From an uncultured Micromonospora sp. (GTDB lineage: Bacteria > Actinomycetota > Actinomycetes > Mycobacteriales > Micromonosporaceae): a DNA stretch of 61,118 nt. The notes under the pieces are model-generated. The model had not been told where the DNA came from, did no database searches, and saw nothing but the letters and a program-made list of their open reading frames with translations. Position 1 is the first letter of the stretch. Each line of letters starts with the position of its first letter. Below, piece by piece: positions 24,062 through 32,566 of this stretch. The DNA lies in NCBI GenBank assembly GCA_937951935.1, contig CALGAM010000081.1, positions 1-61,118 on the forward strand. Direction: 5' to 3'. Position numbers and translations under genes: made by a program.

Positions 24062-26860
24062 ATGGACGATCGCTACGACGCGTACTGTGCGGTCGACCCG
24101 CTGTTCTACGACTCACCCACCAACGCCACCGCCGCCGCCACGTTCGCGGTGGCCAACCGCCCGGTGCCGGCGGGATGGCGACGCGAGCCGAGCGACGACT
24201 GGCTGGTGTACGCCCCCGAGGCGGCGTCTCTCCCGCCGCAGGGCTGGAAGATCCACGTCTCCGCCTGTCTCGACAACGCCGAGCGGGTCCTGGCCCGGGT
24301 CTGGGACTACTGCGTGTCCCGCGGGCTCTCCTTCAAGTTCCTCCGCGATCCCCGGGTGCTCCTGCTGCGCAACGCGAAGTACGCCCACCGTGGCTCCAGC
24401 GGCAAGCTCGTCACCATCTATCCCCGCGACGAGACCGAACTCGAGCTGGCCTGCAAGGAGCTCGCCGAGCGCCTGGACGGCGAGCCCGGCCCGTACATCC
24501 TCAGCGACCTGCGCTACGGCGCCGGCCCGGTCTACGTCCGCTACGGCGGCTTCGCCGCCCGCTACTGCCACGGGGAGGACGGCCAGGTGGTGCCGGCGAT
24601 CGAGGACCCCACCGGCACACTGGTGCCGGACCACCGGGCGCCGGTGTTCCGGGTTCCCGCCTGGGTGAGCCTGCCCGCCTTCCTCGGACCCCACCTCGCC
24701 GCCCGCAACGCGACGACCACCGCCGACCTGCCGTACCAGATCGAGCGGGTCATCCACTTCTCCAACGGAGGCGGTCTCTACGCCGGCCGGGACACCCGCA
24801 CCGGCACCCGGGTCGTGCTCAAGGAGGCCCGACCGCACGCCGGCCTGGACGCCGAGGGCCGGGACGCGGTCACCCGGCTGACCCGCGAGGCCGAGATCCT
24901 GCGCCAGCTCGCCGACGTACCCCAGATAGCCCGGGTACACGACCAGTTCACCCTCGGCGACCACCACTTCCTCGCGTTGGAGTACGTCGAGGGGCGGGCG
25001 CTGAACAGGGTGCTGGTCGAGCGGTACCCGCTCGTCGACCCCGACACCCCCGCCGCCCGGCTGGCCGAGTACACGGCGTGGGCGGTACGCATCCACGAAC
25101 AGGTCGAGCGGATCGTCGACGCGATCGCCGGGCAGGGCGTCGTCCACGGCGACCTGCACCTGTTCAACATCATGGTCGGCCGGGACGACCGGGTGACCCT
25201 GATCGACTTCGAGGTCGCGGCGCCGGTCGGCGAGGCCGCCCGGCCGGCCCTGCGCAACCAGGGATTCGCGGCGCCCCGCGACCGGACCGGTTTCGCCGTC
25301 GACCGCTACGCCCTCGCCTGCCTCCGGCTCGCGCTGTTCCTGCCCCTGACCCAACTGGTGCGGCTCGCCCCGGCCAAGGCCGCCCACCTCGCCGAGATCG
25401 TCGCCGCGCACTTCCCGGTGCCGCACGGCTTCCTCGATCAGGCGGTCGAGGAGATCATGGGTCGCCGTCCGACCGCTCGCGCCCGCGTCGGTGCCGGGGA
25501 CGCCCCCGGTCGGGCGGGTCGCACCGACCGCGCGGCGGGCACCACCGCGGGGGCCGCGGGTCCGGGGGCCGTACATCACCCCGGACCGGATCCGGTGTCC
25601 GGTCCGGAGGTGTTCACCGCCGGGCGCTCCGGTTGGCCCCGGCTGCGCGACCAGCTCGCCGGCGCGATCCTGGACAGCGCCACCCCGGGCCGTGCGGACC
25701 GGCTCTTTCCCGGAGACATCCACCAGTTCCGCACCGGCGGGCTCAACCTCGCCCACGGCGCGGCCGGGGTGTTGTACGCACTGCACCTCACCGGCGCGGG
25801 GCGGTTCCCCGACCACGAGGACTGGCTGGTCCGGCGGGCCCTCAGCGCGCCGTCCGGGACGAGCTGCGGACTCTACGACGGACTGCACGGGGTGGCCTTC
25901 GCCCTGGAACGCCTGGGCCGCCGGCAGGACGCGCTCGACGTCCTCGACCTCAGCCTGCGCCAGGCGTGGCGGAGCCTCGGTCCCGACCTGGTCGGTGGGC
26001 TGTCCGGAATCGCGCTGAACCTCGCCGACCTCGCCGGCCGCACCGGGGAGCCGGCGCTGCGCGAGGCCGCCTGGCAGGCCGCGGACCTGGTCGCGGCGCG
26101 GCTCGGCGATCCGGGGCGGGCGCCGGACGGGCGGGGCGACGGCCCGGTGACCGGGTCGGAGGTGAGCGGTGGGCGGCACCCGTACGCGGGACTCGCCCGG
26201 GGACGCACCGGCCCGGCCCTGATGTTCCTCCGGCTGTACGAGTTGACCGGCGACACCGACCTGCTGGACCGGGCCGGCGCGGCGCTGCGTCACGACCTGC
26301 GGCGCTGCGTCCTGCGACCGGACGGCGCGCTGGAGGTCAACGAGGGCTGGCGGACGATGCCGTACCTGGCGCACGGCAGCGTCGGCATCGGGCTGGTCCT
26401 CGACCAGTACCTCCGGCACCGCCCCGAGCCCGATCTCGTCGCCTCGGCCCGGGCCATCCGGCAGGCCGCCCGGGCGCCCTTCTACGCCCAGTCCGGACTC
26501 TTCGCCGGCCGGGCCGGCATCATCGTCTACCTGGCCGCCCGGGTCGCCCTGGGCGACCGGGGCGGCGGCGCCGGCGACGAGCGCGGCGCCGCCGCCGGCG
26601 AGCCCGACGACCGGGCCGACCTGGCCGCCCAGCTGTCCCGGCTGGCCTGGCACGCGATGCCGTACCGGGGCTTCCTCGCCTTTCCCGGCGAGCAGCTGCT
26701 GCGGCTGTCGATGGACCTCGCCACCGGTACGGCGGGGGTGCTGCTCGCCGCCGGCGCTGCCTGGCACGACCAGTCGGTGACCCTGCCCTTCCTCGTTCCG
26801 CTCACCGGCGCGACCAGGCTCCCCCGCCCGTGCGGGGGAAACGTTGGAACCGCGACCTGA
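24062..26860 (+). CDS. ramC: Class III lanthipeptide synthetase (RamC/AmfT-like LanKC)
   Basis: The 932-residue enzyme phosphorylates Ser/Thr of the precursor, eliminates phosphate and cyclises with Cys. An N-terminal lyase-like domain (about 1-220) contains SFKFLRDPRVLLLRNAKYAHRG-type sequence. The kinase domain (about 225-470) has VVLKEARPHAG, HGDLHLFNIM (about 361) and LIDFEVA. The C-terminal LanC-like domain (about 515-932) has AHGAAGVLYAL, GLYDGLHGVAFAL and AHGSVGIGL. The zinc-binding Cys/Cys-His of true LanC and class IV LanL is missing, which places it in class III. A low-complexity Ala/Gly/Arg linker of about 45 residues joins kinase and cyclase. The precursor gene starts 15 bp downstream. 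Confidence 0.94.
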   Translation: MDDRYDAYCAVDPLFYDSPTNATAAATFAVANRPVPAGWRREPSDDWLVYAPEAASLPPQGWKIHVSACLDNAERVLARVWDYCVSRGLSFKFLRDPRVLLLRNAKYAHRGSSGKLVTIYPRDETELELACKELAERLDGEPGPYILSDLRYGAGPVYVRYGGFAARYCHGEDGQVVPAIEDPTGTLVPDHRAPVFRVPAWVSLPAFLGPHLAARNATTTADLPYQIERVIHFSNGGGLYAGRDTRTGTRVVLKEARPHAGLDAEGRDAVTRLTREAEILRQLADVPQIARVHDQFTLGDHHFLALEYVEGRALNRVLVERYPLVDPDTPAARLAEYTAWAVRIHEQVERIVDAIAGQGVVHGDLHLFNIMVGRDDRVTLIDFEVAAPVGEAARPALRNQGFAAPRDRTGFAVDRYALACLRLALFLPLTQLVRLAPAKAAHLAEIVAAHFPVPHGFLDQAVEEIMGRRPTARARVGAGDAPGRAGRTDRAAGTTAGAAGPGAVHHPGPDPVSGPEVFTAGRSGWPRLRDQLAGAILDSATPGRADRLFPGDIHQFRTGGLNLAHGAAGVLYALHLTGAGRFPDHEDWLVRRALSAPSGTSCGLYDGLHGVAFALERLGRRQDALDVLDLSLRQAWRSLGPDLVGGLSGIALNLADLAGRTGEPALREAAWQAADLVAARLGDPGRAPDGRGDGPVTGSEVSGGRHPYAGLARGRTGPALMFLRLYELTGDTDLLDRAGAALRHDLRRCVLRPDGALEVNEGWRTMPYLAHGSVGIGLVLDQYLRHRPEPDLVASARAIRQAARAPFYAQSGLFAGRAGIIVYLAARVALGDRGGGAGDERGAAAGEPDDRADLAAQLSRLAWHAMPYRGFLAFPGEQLLRLSMDLATGTAGVLLAAGAAWHDQSVTLPFLVPLTGATRLPRPCGGNVGTAT

Positions 26861-26875
26861 GGGGAGGTGGACAAC

Positions 26876-26998
26876 ATGGCGCTTCTGGACCTGCAGGGCA
26901 TGGAGCTGTCCCCGGCCGACCGCGGCGGCGAGGGCGGCAGCCGGGCGAGCCTGCTGCTGTGCGGCGACAGCTCGCTGTCCCTGACGACCTGCAAGTGA
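26876..26998 (+). CDS. ramS: SapB-type class III lanthipeptide precursor (RamS/AmfS-like)
   Basis: This 40-codon gene encodes MALLDLQGMELSPADRGGEG followed by a core ending SRASLLLCGDSSLSLTTCK. The leader has the LLDLQ motif recognised by class III synthetases. The core has two S-x2-S-x3-C motifs (Ser22/Ser25/Cys29 and Ser32/Ser35/Cys39), each able to form one lanthionine or labionin-type ring. As I recall the Streptomyces coelicolor SapB core, it differs only at residues 36 (Leu for Ile) and 40 (Lys for Asn). GGGGAGGTGG lies just before the ATG. The product should be a surface-active peptide that helps aerial hyphae break the air-water interface. Confidence 0.96.
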   Translation: MALLDLQGMELSPADRGGEGGSRASLLLCGDSSLSLTTCK

Positions 26999-27011
26999 GC
27001 GGTGGTCGTCC

Positions 27012-27050
27012 GGGCCCTGGGCAGGGAGAGGGATGCCCCGCCCAGGGCCC
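27012..27050 (+). terminator. Attenuator hairpin between precursor and exporter genes
   Basis: An 11-bp perfect stem, GGGCCCTGGGC (27012-27022) and GCCCAGGGCCC (27040-27050), with a 17-nt loop lies 14 nt after the precursor stop and before the first ABC gene. Partial termination here would give excess precursor mRNA over exporter mRNA, as seen in many lanthipeptide operons. The function is inferred. Confidence 0.7.
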
Positions 27051-27073
27051 CGTGCCGACGGAGGGATGACACG

Positions 27074-28831
27074 ATGGCCCGCGCCGGCGACCGGTTGCTC
27101 GGCCGCACGATCGGATACGGTGGCGGCTGGACGACCCTCCTCGCCCTCGCCGCGCTGCTCGGGACCGGCGCCGAGCTGCTGCTTCCGGTCACACTCGGGA
27201 GGGCGGTGGACGCCGCGCTCGGCACCGCCGACCGGTGGTGGCCGCTGGTCGCCTGCGGACTCGTCCTGCTCGTCGTGGTCACCGACGCCCTGGGCAGCCT
27301 GGCCGACGGGGCCGGCACCGCCCTGGCCACCGCGCGGCTGCGGCAGCGGCTGCTGCGGCACCTGCTCGCCCTCGACCCCCGGGTCGCCGCCCGACATCCG
27401 GTCGGTGACCTGATCGGACGGCTGGTCGGCCAGGCGGCCGACGCCGGCCGGGCCGGCGCCACGCTCGTCACGGGCGTCACCGCGGTACTGCCCCCGCTGG
27501 GCGGCGTCGTCGCGCTCGCCCTGCTGGACTGGCGCCTGGCCGCGGTGTTCCTCGTCGGGCTGGCGTCGCTCGCCGCCAGCCTGCGCAACTTCGCCTCCGA
27601 CGCCTCGGCCGCCACCGCCGGATACCTCGGTGTGCAGGGTCAGCTCGCCGGACGGCTGGCCGAGGCGTTGCGAGGCGCCCGAACCATCGCCGCCGCCAAC
27701 ACCGTGCCCGCCGAGATCGACCGGATCCTGGCACCGCTGCCCCGGCTGGGGTGGCACGGCACGCGGACCTGGGCGGCACTGGCCAGGGCCGCCGCCCGGA
27801 CCGCGGCGATCGCTCCGCTGCTGCGCCTCGCGGTGGTCGCGATCGGCGGCTGGCTGGTGACGCGGGGACGGCTCAGCCCGGGGGAACTCGTGGCCGCGGC
27901 GCAGTACGCCGCGCTCGGTGCCGGCCTCGGTGCCGTCGTGGCCGCCCTCCACCAGCTGGTCCGCACCCGGGCCGGCGCCGACCGGGTCGCCGCCGTACTG
28001 ACCGATCCGGTGCACCCGTACGGCACGGAGGTGCTGCCCCCCGGGGGCGGCGAGCTGGAGCTGGTCGGGGTGTCGGTCCACGCCGACGACGGCCGGCCCG
28101 TGCTGGCCGGCGTCGACCTGCGGGTGCCGGCGGGCAGCACCCTCGCGGTGGTCGGCCCGTCCGGCGCGGGCAAGTCGGTGCTGGCGGCGGTCGCCGGGCG
28201 GCTGCGTGACCCCGACGCCGGCACGGTGCTGCTCGACGGGGTGCCCCTGCCCCGGCTGAGCCGCGCCGCCCTGCGCCGCGCCGTCGGGTACGGCTTCGAA
28301 CGCCCGGTCCTGGTCGGGGAGACGGTGGCGGACGTCATCACCCTCGGCGCGGCGGCCCACCCGCGACGGGGCGACCCGGCCGAAGCGGCCCGGGCCGCCG
28401 CCGTCGACGACGTCGTCGACCGGTTGCCGCTCGGGTACGCCACCCCGCTCGGCGACGCGCCGATGTCGCAGGGCGAGCTGCAGCGGCTCGGCCTGGCCCG
28501 TGCCCTGTACGCCGAGCGGCTGCTCATCCTCGACGACGCGACGTCCAGCCTGGACACCGCCACCGAGCACCGGATCACCCGGACGGTCACCGCCCGCCGG
28601 GACCGGCGTACCCGGCTGGTGGTGACCCACCGCGCGGCGACCGCCGCCGCGGCCGACCTGGTCGCCTGGCTCGACGGCGGCCGGCTGCGCGCCGTGGGGC
28701 GGCACCGGGATCTGTGGCGGGAGGCGGCCTACCGCGCCGTCTTCCAGGCGGCGGCGCCGGGCGGGGGAACCGGCCCGGTGTCTGCGACGGCCGGCGGCCC
28801 GGACGGTCCGGCGGTCGGGGCCACCCGGTGA
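27074..28831 (+). CDS. ramA: ABC exporter half-transporter (RamA-like)
   Basis: This 585-residue protein has six membrane helices (about 15-290) fused to an ATPase: Walker A VGPSGAGKSVLAA, signature SQGELQRLGLARAL (in place of LSGGQ) and Walker B LLILDDATSSLD. It likely pairs with the next gene to export the SapB-like peptide. ATG at 27074 with GGAGGG upstream is chosen over an earlier in-frame ATG. Its stop overlaps the GTG start of the next gene (GTGA), so the two are translated in concert. No protease domain (C39) is present. Confidence 0.9.
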   Translation: MARAGDRLLGRTIGYGGGWTTLLALAALLGTGAELLLPVTLGRAVDAALGTADRWWPLVACGLVLLVVVTDALGSLADGAGTALATARLRQRLLRHLLALDPRVAARHPVGDLIGRLVGQAADAGRAGATLVTGVTAVLPPLGGVVALALLDWRLAAVFLVGLASLAASLRNFASDASAATAGYLGVQGQLAGRLAEALRGARTIAAANTVPAEIDRILAPLPRLGWHGTRTWAALARAAARTAAIAPLLRLAVVAIGGWLVTRGRLSPGELVAAAQYAALGAGLGAVVAALHQLVRTRAGADRVAAVLTDPVHPYGTEVLPPGGGELELVGVSVHADDGRPVLAGVDLRVPAGSTLAVVGPSGAGKSVLAAVAGRLRDPDAGTVLLDGVPLPRLSRAALRRAVGYGFERPVLVGETVADVITLGAAAHPRRGDPAEAARAAAVDDVVDRLPLGYATPLGDAPMSQGELQRLGLARALYAERLLILDDATSSLDTATEHRITRTVTARRDRRTRLVVTHRAATAAAADLVAWLDGGRLRAVGRHRDLWREAAYRAVFQAAAPGGGTGPVSATAGGPDGPAVGATR

Positions 28832-30726
28832 CCGAGGTCCTGCGGTTCACCGTGCGGGCGCTGCGCCGCCGCGGCCGTCCGCTCGCCCGGCTCGGCGGGT
28901 GGTCGGCCGCCGAGGCGCTGCCGGCGCTGCTCACCGGTCACCTCACCGCCCGTGCCGTGGACGACGGCTTCCTGACCGGCCGGCCTGGGGTGGGACTGGC
29001 GTGGCTGGGCGCGCTGGCGGTCGCGGTCGGCGTCGGCGCGGCGGGAACCCGGCGGACGTACACGTGCCTGGGTGCGGTCGTCGAACCGGTCCGCGACGAC
29101 CTCGCGCGCCGGGTCGTCGCCGGGGCGCTGCACCACGCCACCGCCCCCGGTGCCCGACCGCCCGACACCGCCGCCGTGGCCCGACTGACCCACCAGGTGG
29201 AGATCGTTCGGGACACCTTCGCCGGGCTGGTGATGGTGGTCCGGGGTTTCCTCTTCACCGCCGGGGCGGCGCTGCTGGGTCTGTTCTCGCTCGCCCCGGT
29301 CGTCGCCGGGGTGGTCGCCGTGCCGCTGGCGGCCGGCCTGCTGCTCTTCGTCGTCAGCCTACCGGCGATGGCCGCCCGGCAGCGGGCGTACGTGCGCGCC
29401 GACGAGCGGCTGGGCGCCGAGGTGGGCGCCGCGCTGACCGGGCACCGGGACGTGACCGCGTGCGGCGGGCAGGACGTCGTGGCCGACCAGGTGGGCCGGC
29501 AGGTGAGCCGCCAGGCCGACGCGGAGCGCGCGCTCGCCCGGATGGCCGCGTTGCGCGGCGTGATCCTCGCGGTCGGCGGATGGCTCCCCCTGGCGGCCCT
29601 GCTGGTCGCGGCCGCCTGGCTGGTCCGGACCGGACTCACCGCGGGAGCCCTGCTCGGTGCCCTGGTGTACGTCACCACCGGGCTGCAGCCGGCGATGCAC
29701 GCGCTGGTGCAGGGGGTGGCGGGGGGCGGGCTGCGGTTCGCCGTCACCCTGGACCGGATCCTCGCCGCCACCGGGACGCCGGCCGCCGACCCGTCGCCCG
29801 TCGCCCCCGGCCCGGTGCGGCCCGACACGGCACGGGCCGGTGGAGCCCGCACCGCCTCCCGCCCGGCCGGGCCGCGGCGGCCGGGGCCGGAGCCCGACGC
29901 GGAGCTGTGCGGGGTCACCGTCCGGTACGGACCACGCGCCCGGCCGGTGCTGGACGGGCTCGACCTGACCCTGCTGCGGGGAGACCACCTGGCGGTGGTG
30001 GGACCGAGCGGCGCCGGCAAGTCCACCCTGGCCGTGGTGCTCGCCGGGCTGCTGGCCCCCCAGGCCGGAACCGTGCGGCTGCGGGGCGTTCCCGTCGACC
30101 GGCTCGACCCGGCGGAGCTGGCCGCACGCCGGGTCCTCATTCCCCAGGAGGCGTACGTCTTCACCGGGACACTGCGGGAGAACCTCTGCTACCTGCGCCC
30201 GGACGCCGACGAGGCGACGGTGGCGGCGGCCGTGGCCGCCCTGGGCATCGAGCCCGTGGTGGACCGGGTCGGGGGGTTGACCGCGCCGGTGGAGCCGACC
30301 GCGCTCTCCGCCGGGGAGCGGCAGCTCGTCGCCGCCGCCCGCGCCTACCTCTCGCCCGCCCCGCTGGCGATCCTGGACGAGGCGACCTGTCATCTGGACC
30401 CCGCGGCCGAGGAAAGGGTGGAGCGTGCCTTCGCGGCCCGGCCCGGCACGCTCGTCGTCGTCGCCCACCGGATCAGTTCGGCGCTGCGGGCCCGGCGGGT
30501 GCTGGTCCTGGCGGACGGCCGGCCGACCCTGGGCCGGCACGACGAGCTCCTGGCCCGTTCGGCGACCTACCGGGAGCTGGTCGGGCACTGGCACGGCGAA
30601 CCCGTCCCGCCACGAGAACCGCCGGCCGGCCCGCCGCCGGACGACGACTCCGGTGCCGTCCCCGGTCCACGGCCCGGCGCCCCGATCCCTCCGTGGTCCG
30701 CGACGCCGGGCGGTCCGGCCCGGTAG
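28828..30726 (+). CDS. ramB: ABC exporter half-transporter (RamB-like)
   Basis: The 632-residue partner has an N-terminal transmembrane domain and an ATPase with Walker A VGPSGAGKSTLAV, Q-loop IPQEAYVFTGTLREN, signature LSAGERQLVAAARA and Walker B LAILDEATCHLD. GTG at 28828 overlaps the ramA stop. A Pro/Arg/Ala-rich linker (about residues 320-355) separates the two domains and the C-terminal 40 residues are Pro-rich. It probably forms a heterodimeric exporter with the 27074 product. No leader-peptidase gene is seen, so leader removal must be done elsewhere. Confidence 0.9.
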   Translation: MTEVLRFTVRALRRRGRPLARLGGWSAAEALPALLTGHLTARAVDDGFLTGRPGVGLAWLGALAVAVGVGAAGTRRTYTCLGAVVEPVRDDLARRVVAGALHHATAPGARPPDTAAVARLTHQVEIVRDTFAGLVMVVRGFLFTAGAALLGLFSLAPVVAGVVAVPLAAGLLLFVVSLPAMAARQRAYVRADERLGAEVGAALTGHRDVTACGGQDVVADQVGRQVSRQADAERALARMAALRGVILAVGGWLPLAALLVAAAWLVRTGLTAGALLGALVYVTTGLQPAMHALVQGVAGGGLRFAVTLDRILAATGTPAADPSPVAPGPVRPDTARAGGARTASRPAGPRRPGPEPDAELCGVTVRYGPRARPVLDGLDLTLLRGDHLAVVGPSGAGKSTLAVVLAGLLAPQAGTVRLRGVPVDRLDPAELAARRVLIPQEAYVFTGTLRENLCYLRPDADEATVAAAVAALGIEPVVDRVGGLTAPVEPTALSAGERQLVAAARAYLSPAPLAILDEATCHLDPAAEERVERAFAARPGTLVVVAHRISSALRARRVLVLADGRPTLGRHDELLARSATYRELVGHWHGEPVPPREPPAGPPPDDDSGAVPGPRPGAPIPPWSATPGGPAR

Positions 30727-30854
30727 CGGGCCCGCGTCCGCGCGCTCCGATCCGGCGGCGCCCGGTCCCGGCCTGCCGGCGTGTCGGGGACGGGCCGCCA
30801 CGGTGGATCGTCGGGCGGCCGGTCGGGCCCGTGCCGGCACCCGTCGGCGCGGTG

Positions 30855-31451
30855 TCAGATCCAGCCCGCCTCCCGGGCGATCCGGATCGCCTCGATCCGG
30901 GTCCGCGCGCCGGTCTTGCTGACGATCCGGGACAGGTGGTTGCGCACCGTTCCCGGCGAGAGCGACAGTTTGCCGGCGATCTCCCGCACCGGCCATCCCT
31001 CGGCGGCGACCTCCAGCACCTCCACCTCGCGCGACGTCAGGGGCCCGCTCCGGTTCAGCGCCGCCACGACGAGATCGGGGTCGACGACGGCGCCTCCCGT
31101 GGCGAGGCGGCGTACGGCGTCGACCAGGCGTTCCGGCGCGACGTCGCTGCCGAGAAACCCCAGCCGCGGGCCCGATGCCCGCAGGGCGTCGCCGAGGACC
31201 CGGGGTCGACGTGGGTCCACCAGGACGAGCACCGGTGGTGGGTCGGCGGACGTGCTCCGTCCGGACAGGACGCCGGCCCCGAGGAACGTGACGTCGGTGA
31301 CCGCCACGTCGGGACGCTGCGCCCGCAGCGCCGCGGCGACGTCCTCGGCACGTTCCACCTCCGCGACGACCTCGATGTCGTGGGTGCTCAGGACGAACGC
31401 CAGGGCGCCCCGTACGAGGGCTCCGTCGAGCGCGAGCAGCGTCCGGATCAC
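30855..31451 (-). CDS. ramR: LuxR-family response regulator with degenerate receiver (RamR-like 1)
   Basis: This 198-residue regulator has a receiver (about 1-115) and a LuxR HTH (about 130-190, SPGTVRNHLSRIVSKTGARTR). The receiver is unusual: the paired acidic residues are reduced to LALDG, and the conserved lysine region reads GFLGSDVAP with no Lys. The likely phospho-acceptor Asp (AVTDV) remains. GTG at 31451 is chosen because GAGGTGG precedes it and it aligns with the start of the neighbouring paralogue. It converges on the ramCSAB operon and probably activates it; no paired histidine kinase is nearby. Confidence 0.85.
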   Translation of the reverse strand: MIRTLLALDGALVRGALAFVLSTHDIEVVAEVERAEDVAAALRAQRPDVAVTDVTFLGAGVLSGRSTSADPPPVLVLVDPRRPRVLGDALRASGPRLGFLGSDVAPERLVDAVRRLATGGAVVDPDLVVAALNRSGPLTSREVEVLEVAAEGWPVREIAGKLSLSPGTVRNHLSRIVSKTGARTRIEAIRIAREAGWI

Positions 31452-31584
31452 GTCCACCTCAGCAAGCCGTCGACACAACATCACTATGGGTGAACATTCA
31501 AACACGGACAGCGCGGGTTGCCGTGGAAGCGACCGGGGTGAGGCGGCGGAGTCCATCCCTTCGGCCCGACGCCGGAATGCCGCT

Positions 31585-32190
31585 TCAGAGCCAGCCGGCG
31601 CGCTCGGCCCGCCGTACCGCCTCGAGCCGGTTGCGCGACCCGGTCTTGCGGAGGATGGCCGACAGGTGGTTCCGCACGGTGCCGTGCGCGAGGAAGAGCC
31701 GACAGGCGATCTCCTTCAACGGCAGCCCTTCGGCGACGCCGCGCAGCACCTCACGCTCCCGCTCGGTCAGCGGGCCCGCCGGCGCGGTGAGCGCGGCGAC
31801 GGCGGCGACGGGGTCCACCACACGCTCGCCGGCCGCGACGGCACGGACCAGCCGGGTCAGCTCGGCCGGCGGCAGATTCTTGGTGACGAACCCCCGGGCT
31901 CCCGCCCGCAGCGCCCGCTGCAGCGCCTCCGGCGACGACCGGCCGCTGAGGGCCAGCACCGCGCTGTCCGGCGCCTCCAGGCGCAGCCGTGCCAGCACGG
32001 CGAGCATGTCGACACCGGACACCTCCAGGTCGACCACGACCACGTCCGGCCGTCGGGCCCGCGCCACCGCGGTGAGCTCGTCGGGCTCCCGAAGGTCGGC
32101 CACCACGTCGAGATCGTCCTCCTGCGACAGGAACGCCCGCAGCGCGCCACGCAACAGGCCCATCTCCTCCACGATCACGACGCGGATCAC
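31585..32190 (-). CDS. LuxR-family response regulator (RamR-like 2)
   Basis: The 201-residue regulator is a paralogue of the 30855 gene. It has a more canonical receiver: acidic pair VEEM, phospho-Asp VVDLEVSG and Lys in GFVTKNLP, followed by a LuxR HTH (AHGTVRNHLSAILRKTGSRNR). GTG at 32190 has GGAG 8-11 nt upstream, and the family core begins there. It is cotranscribed in the same direction as regulator 1, 133 bp upstream of it. One of the two probably controls the SapB-type cluster; which one is not decidable. Confidence 0.85.
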   Translation of the reverse strand: MIRVVIVEEMGLLRGALRAFLSQEDDLDVVADLREPDELTAVARARRPDVVVVDLEVSGVDMLAVLARLRLEAPDSAVLALSGRSSPEALQRALRAGARGFVTKNLPPAELTRLVRAVAAGERVVDPVAAVAALTAPAGPLTEREREVLRGVAEGLPLKEIACRLFLAHGTVRNHLSAILRKTGSRNRLEAVRRAERAGWL

Positions 32191-32566
32191 GCGGTCACTC
32201 CGATCCGGTACCCGGAACGCCCCGGCGCGGGATCGGAGGGGTTCGTCGCGGCGCGCGGCGGCGGACAGCACCCGCACCCCGCCGCCGTACCCGGCGCGCC
32301 CGGGCCCGCCGGTCACCGTGGCCGGTCTGCGCGGGCACGGCGGGCGGGAGACGCCAGAGGAGAACCCGTACCACCGGGACCCGGCCGTGGCCCGGGCCCC
32401 ACCGACCCACGCCCCGCTCCTGACACCGCTGCCATGCGGATGAACCCTCCGAGATAGGCGGACAGGTATCAAAGGGTAACGTTGTGTCTACCATGTTCCG
32501 TGTCGGAACACCGCGCACGACAGGCGGCGTGGCGGCGCGACCGTTCCGAACGGCTATCCTGGTCCG
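32191..32566. other. Divergent region between regulator pair and aminotransferase
   Basis: This 376-bp gap has no gene I would support. An AT-richer patch (about 32455-32500, with AAAGGGTAACGTTG) could carry promoter elements. On the plus strand TATCCT (32555-32560) ends 6 nt before the GTG of the aminotransferase, so that gene may be transcribed as a leaderless mRNA. Confidence 0.45.

Noticed and set aside
24062..26860. Class IV (LanL) assignment for the lanthipeptide synthetase
   Set aside because: The cyclase domain lacks the Cys and Cys-His zinc ligands that LanL enzymes keep, and the precursor is of SapB type, so class III fits better.
24113..28705. 1530-codon open frame on the minus strand
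   Set aside because: It is antisense to the synthetase and exporter genes, has a skewed Gly/Arg/Pro/Gln composition and no domain. High GC makes such long shadow frames common.
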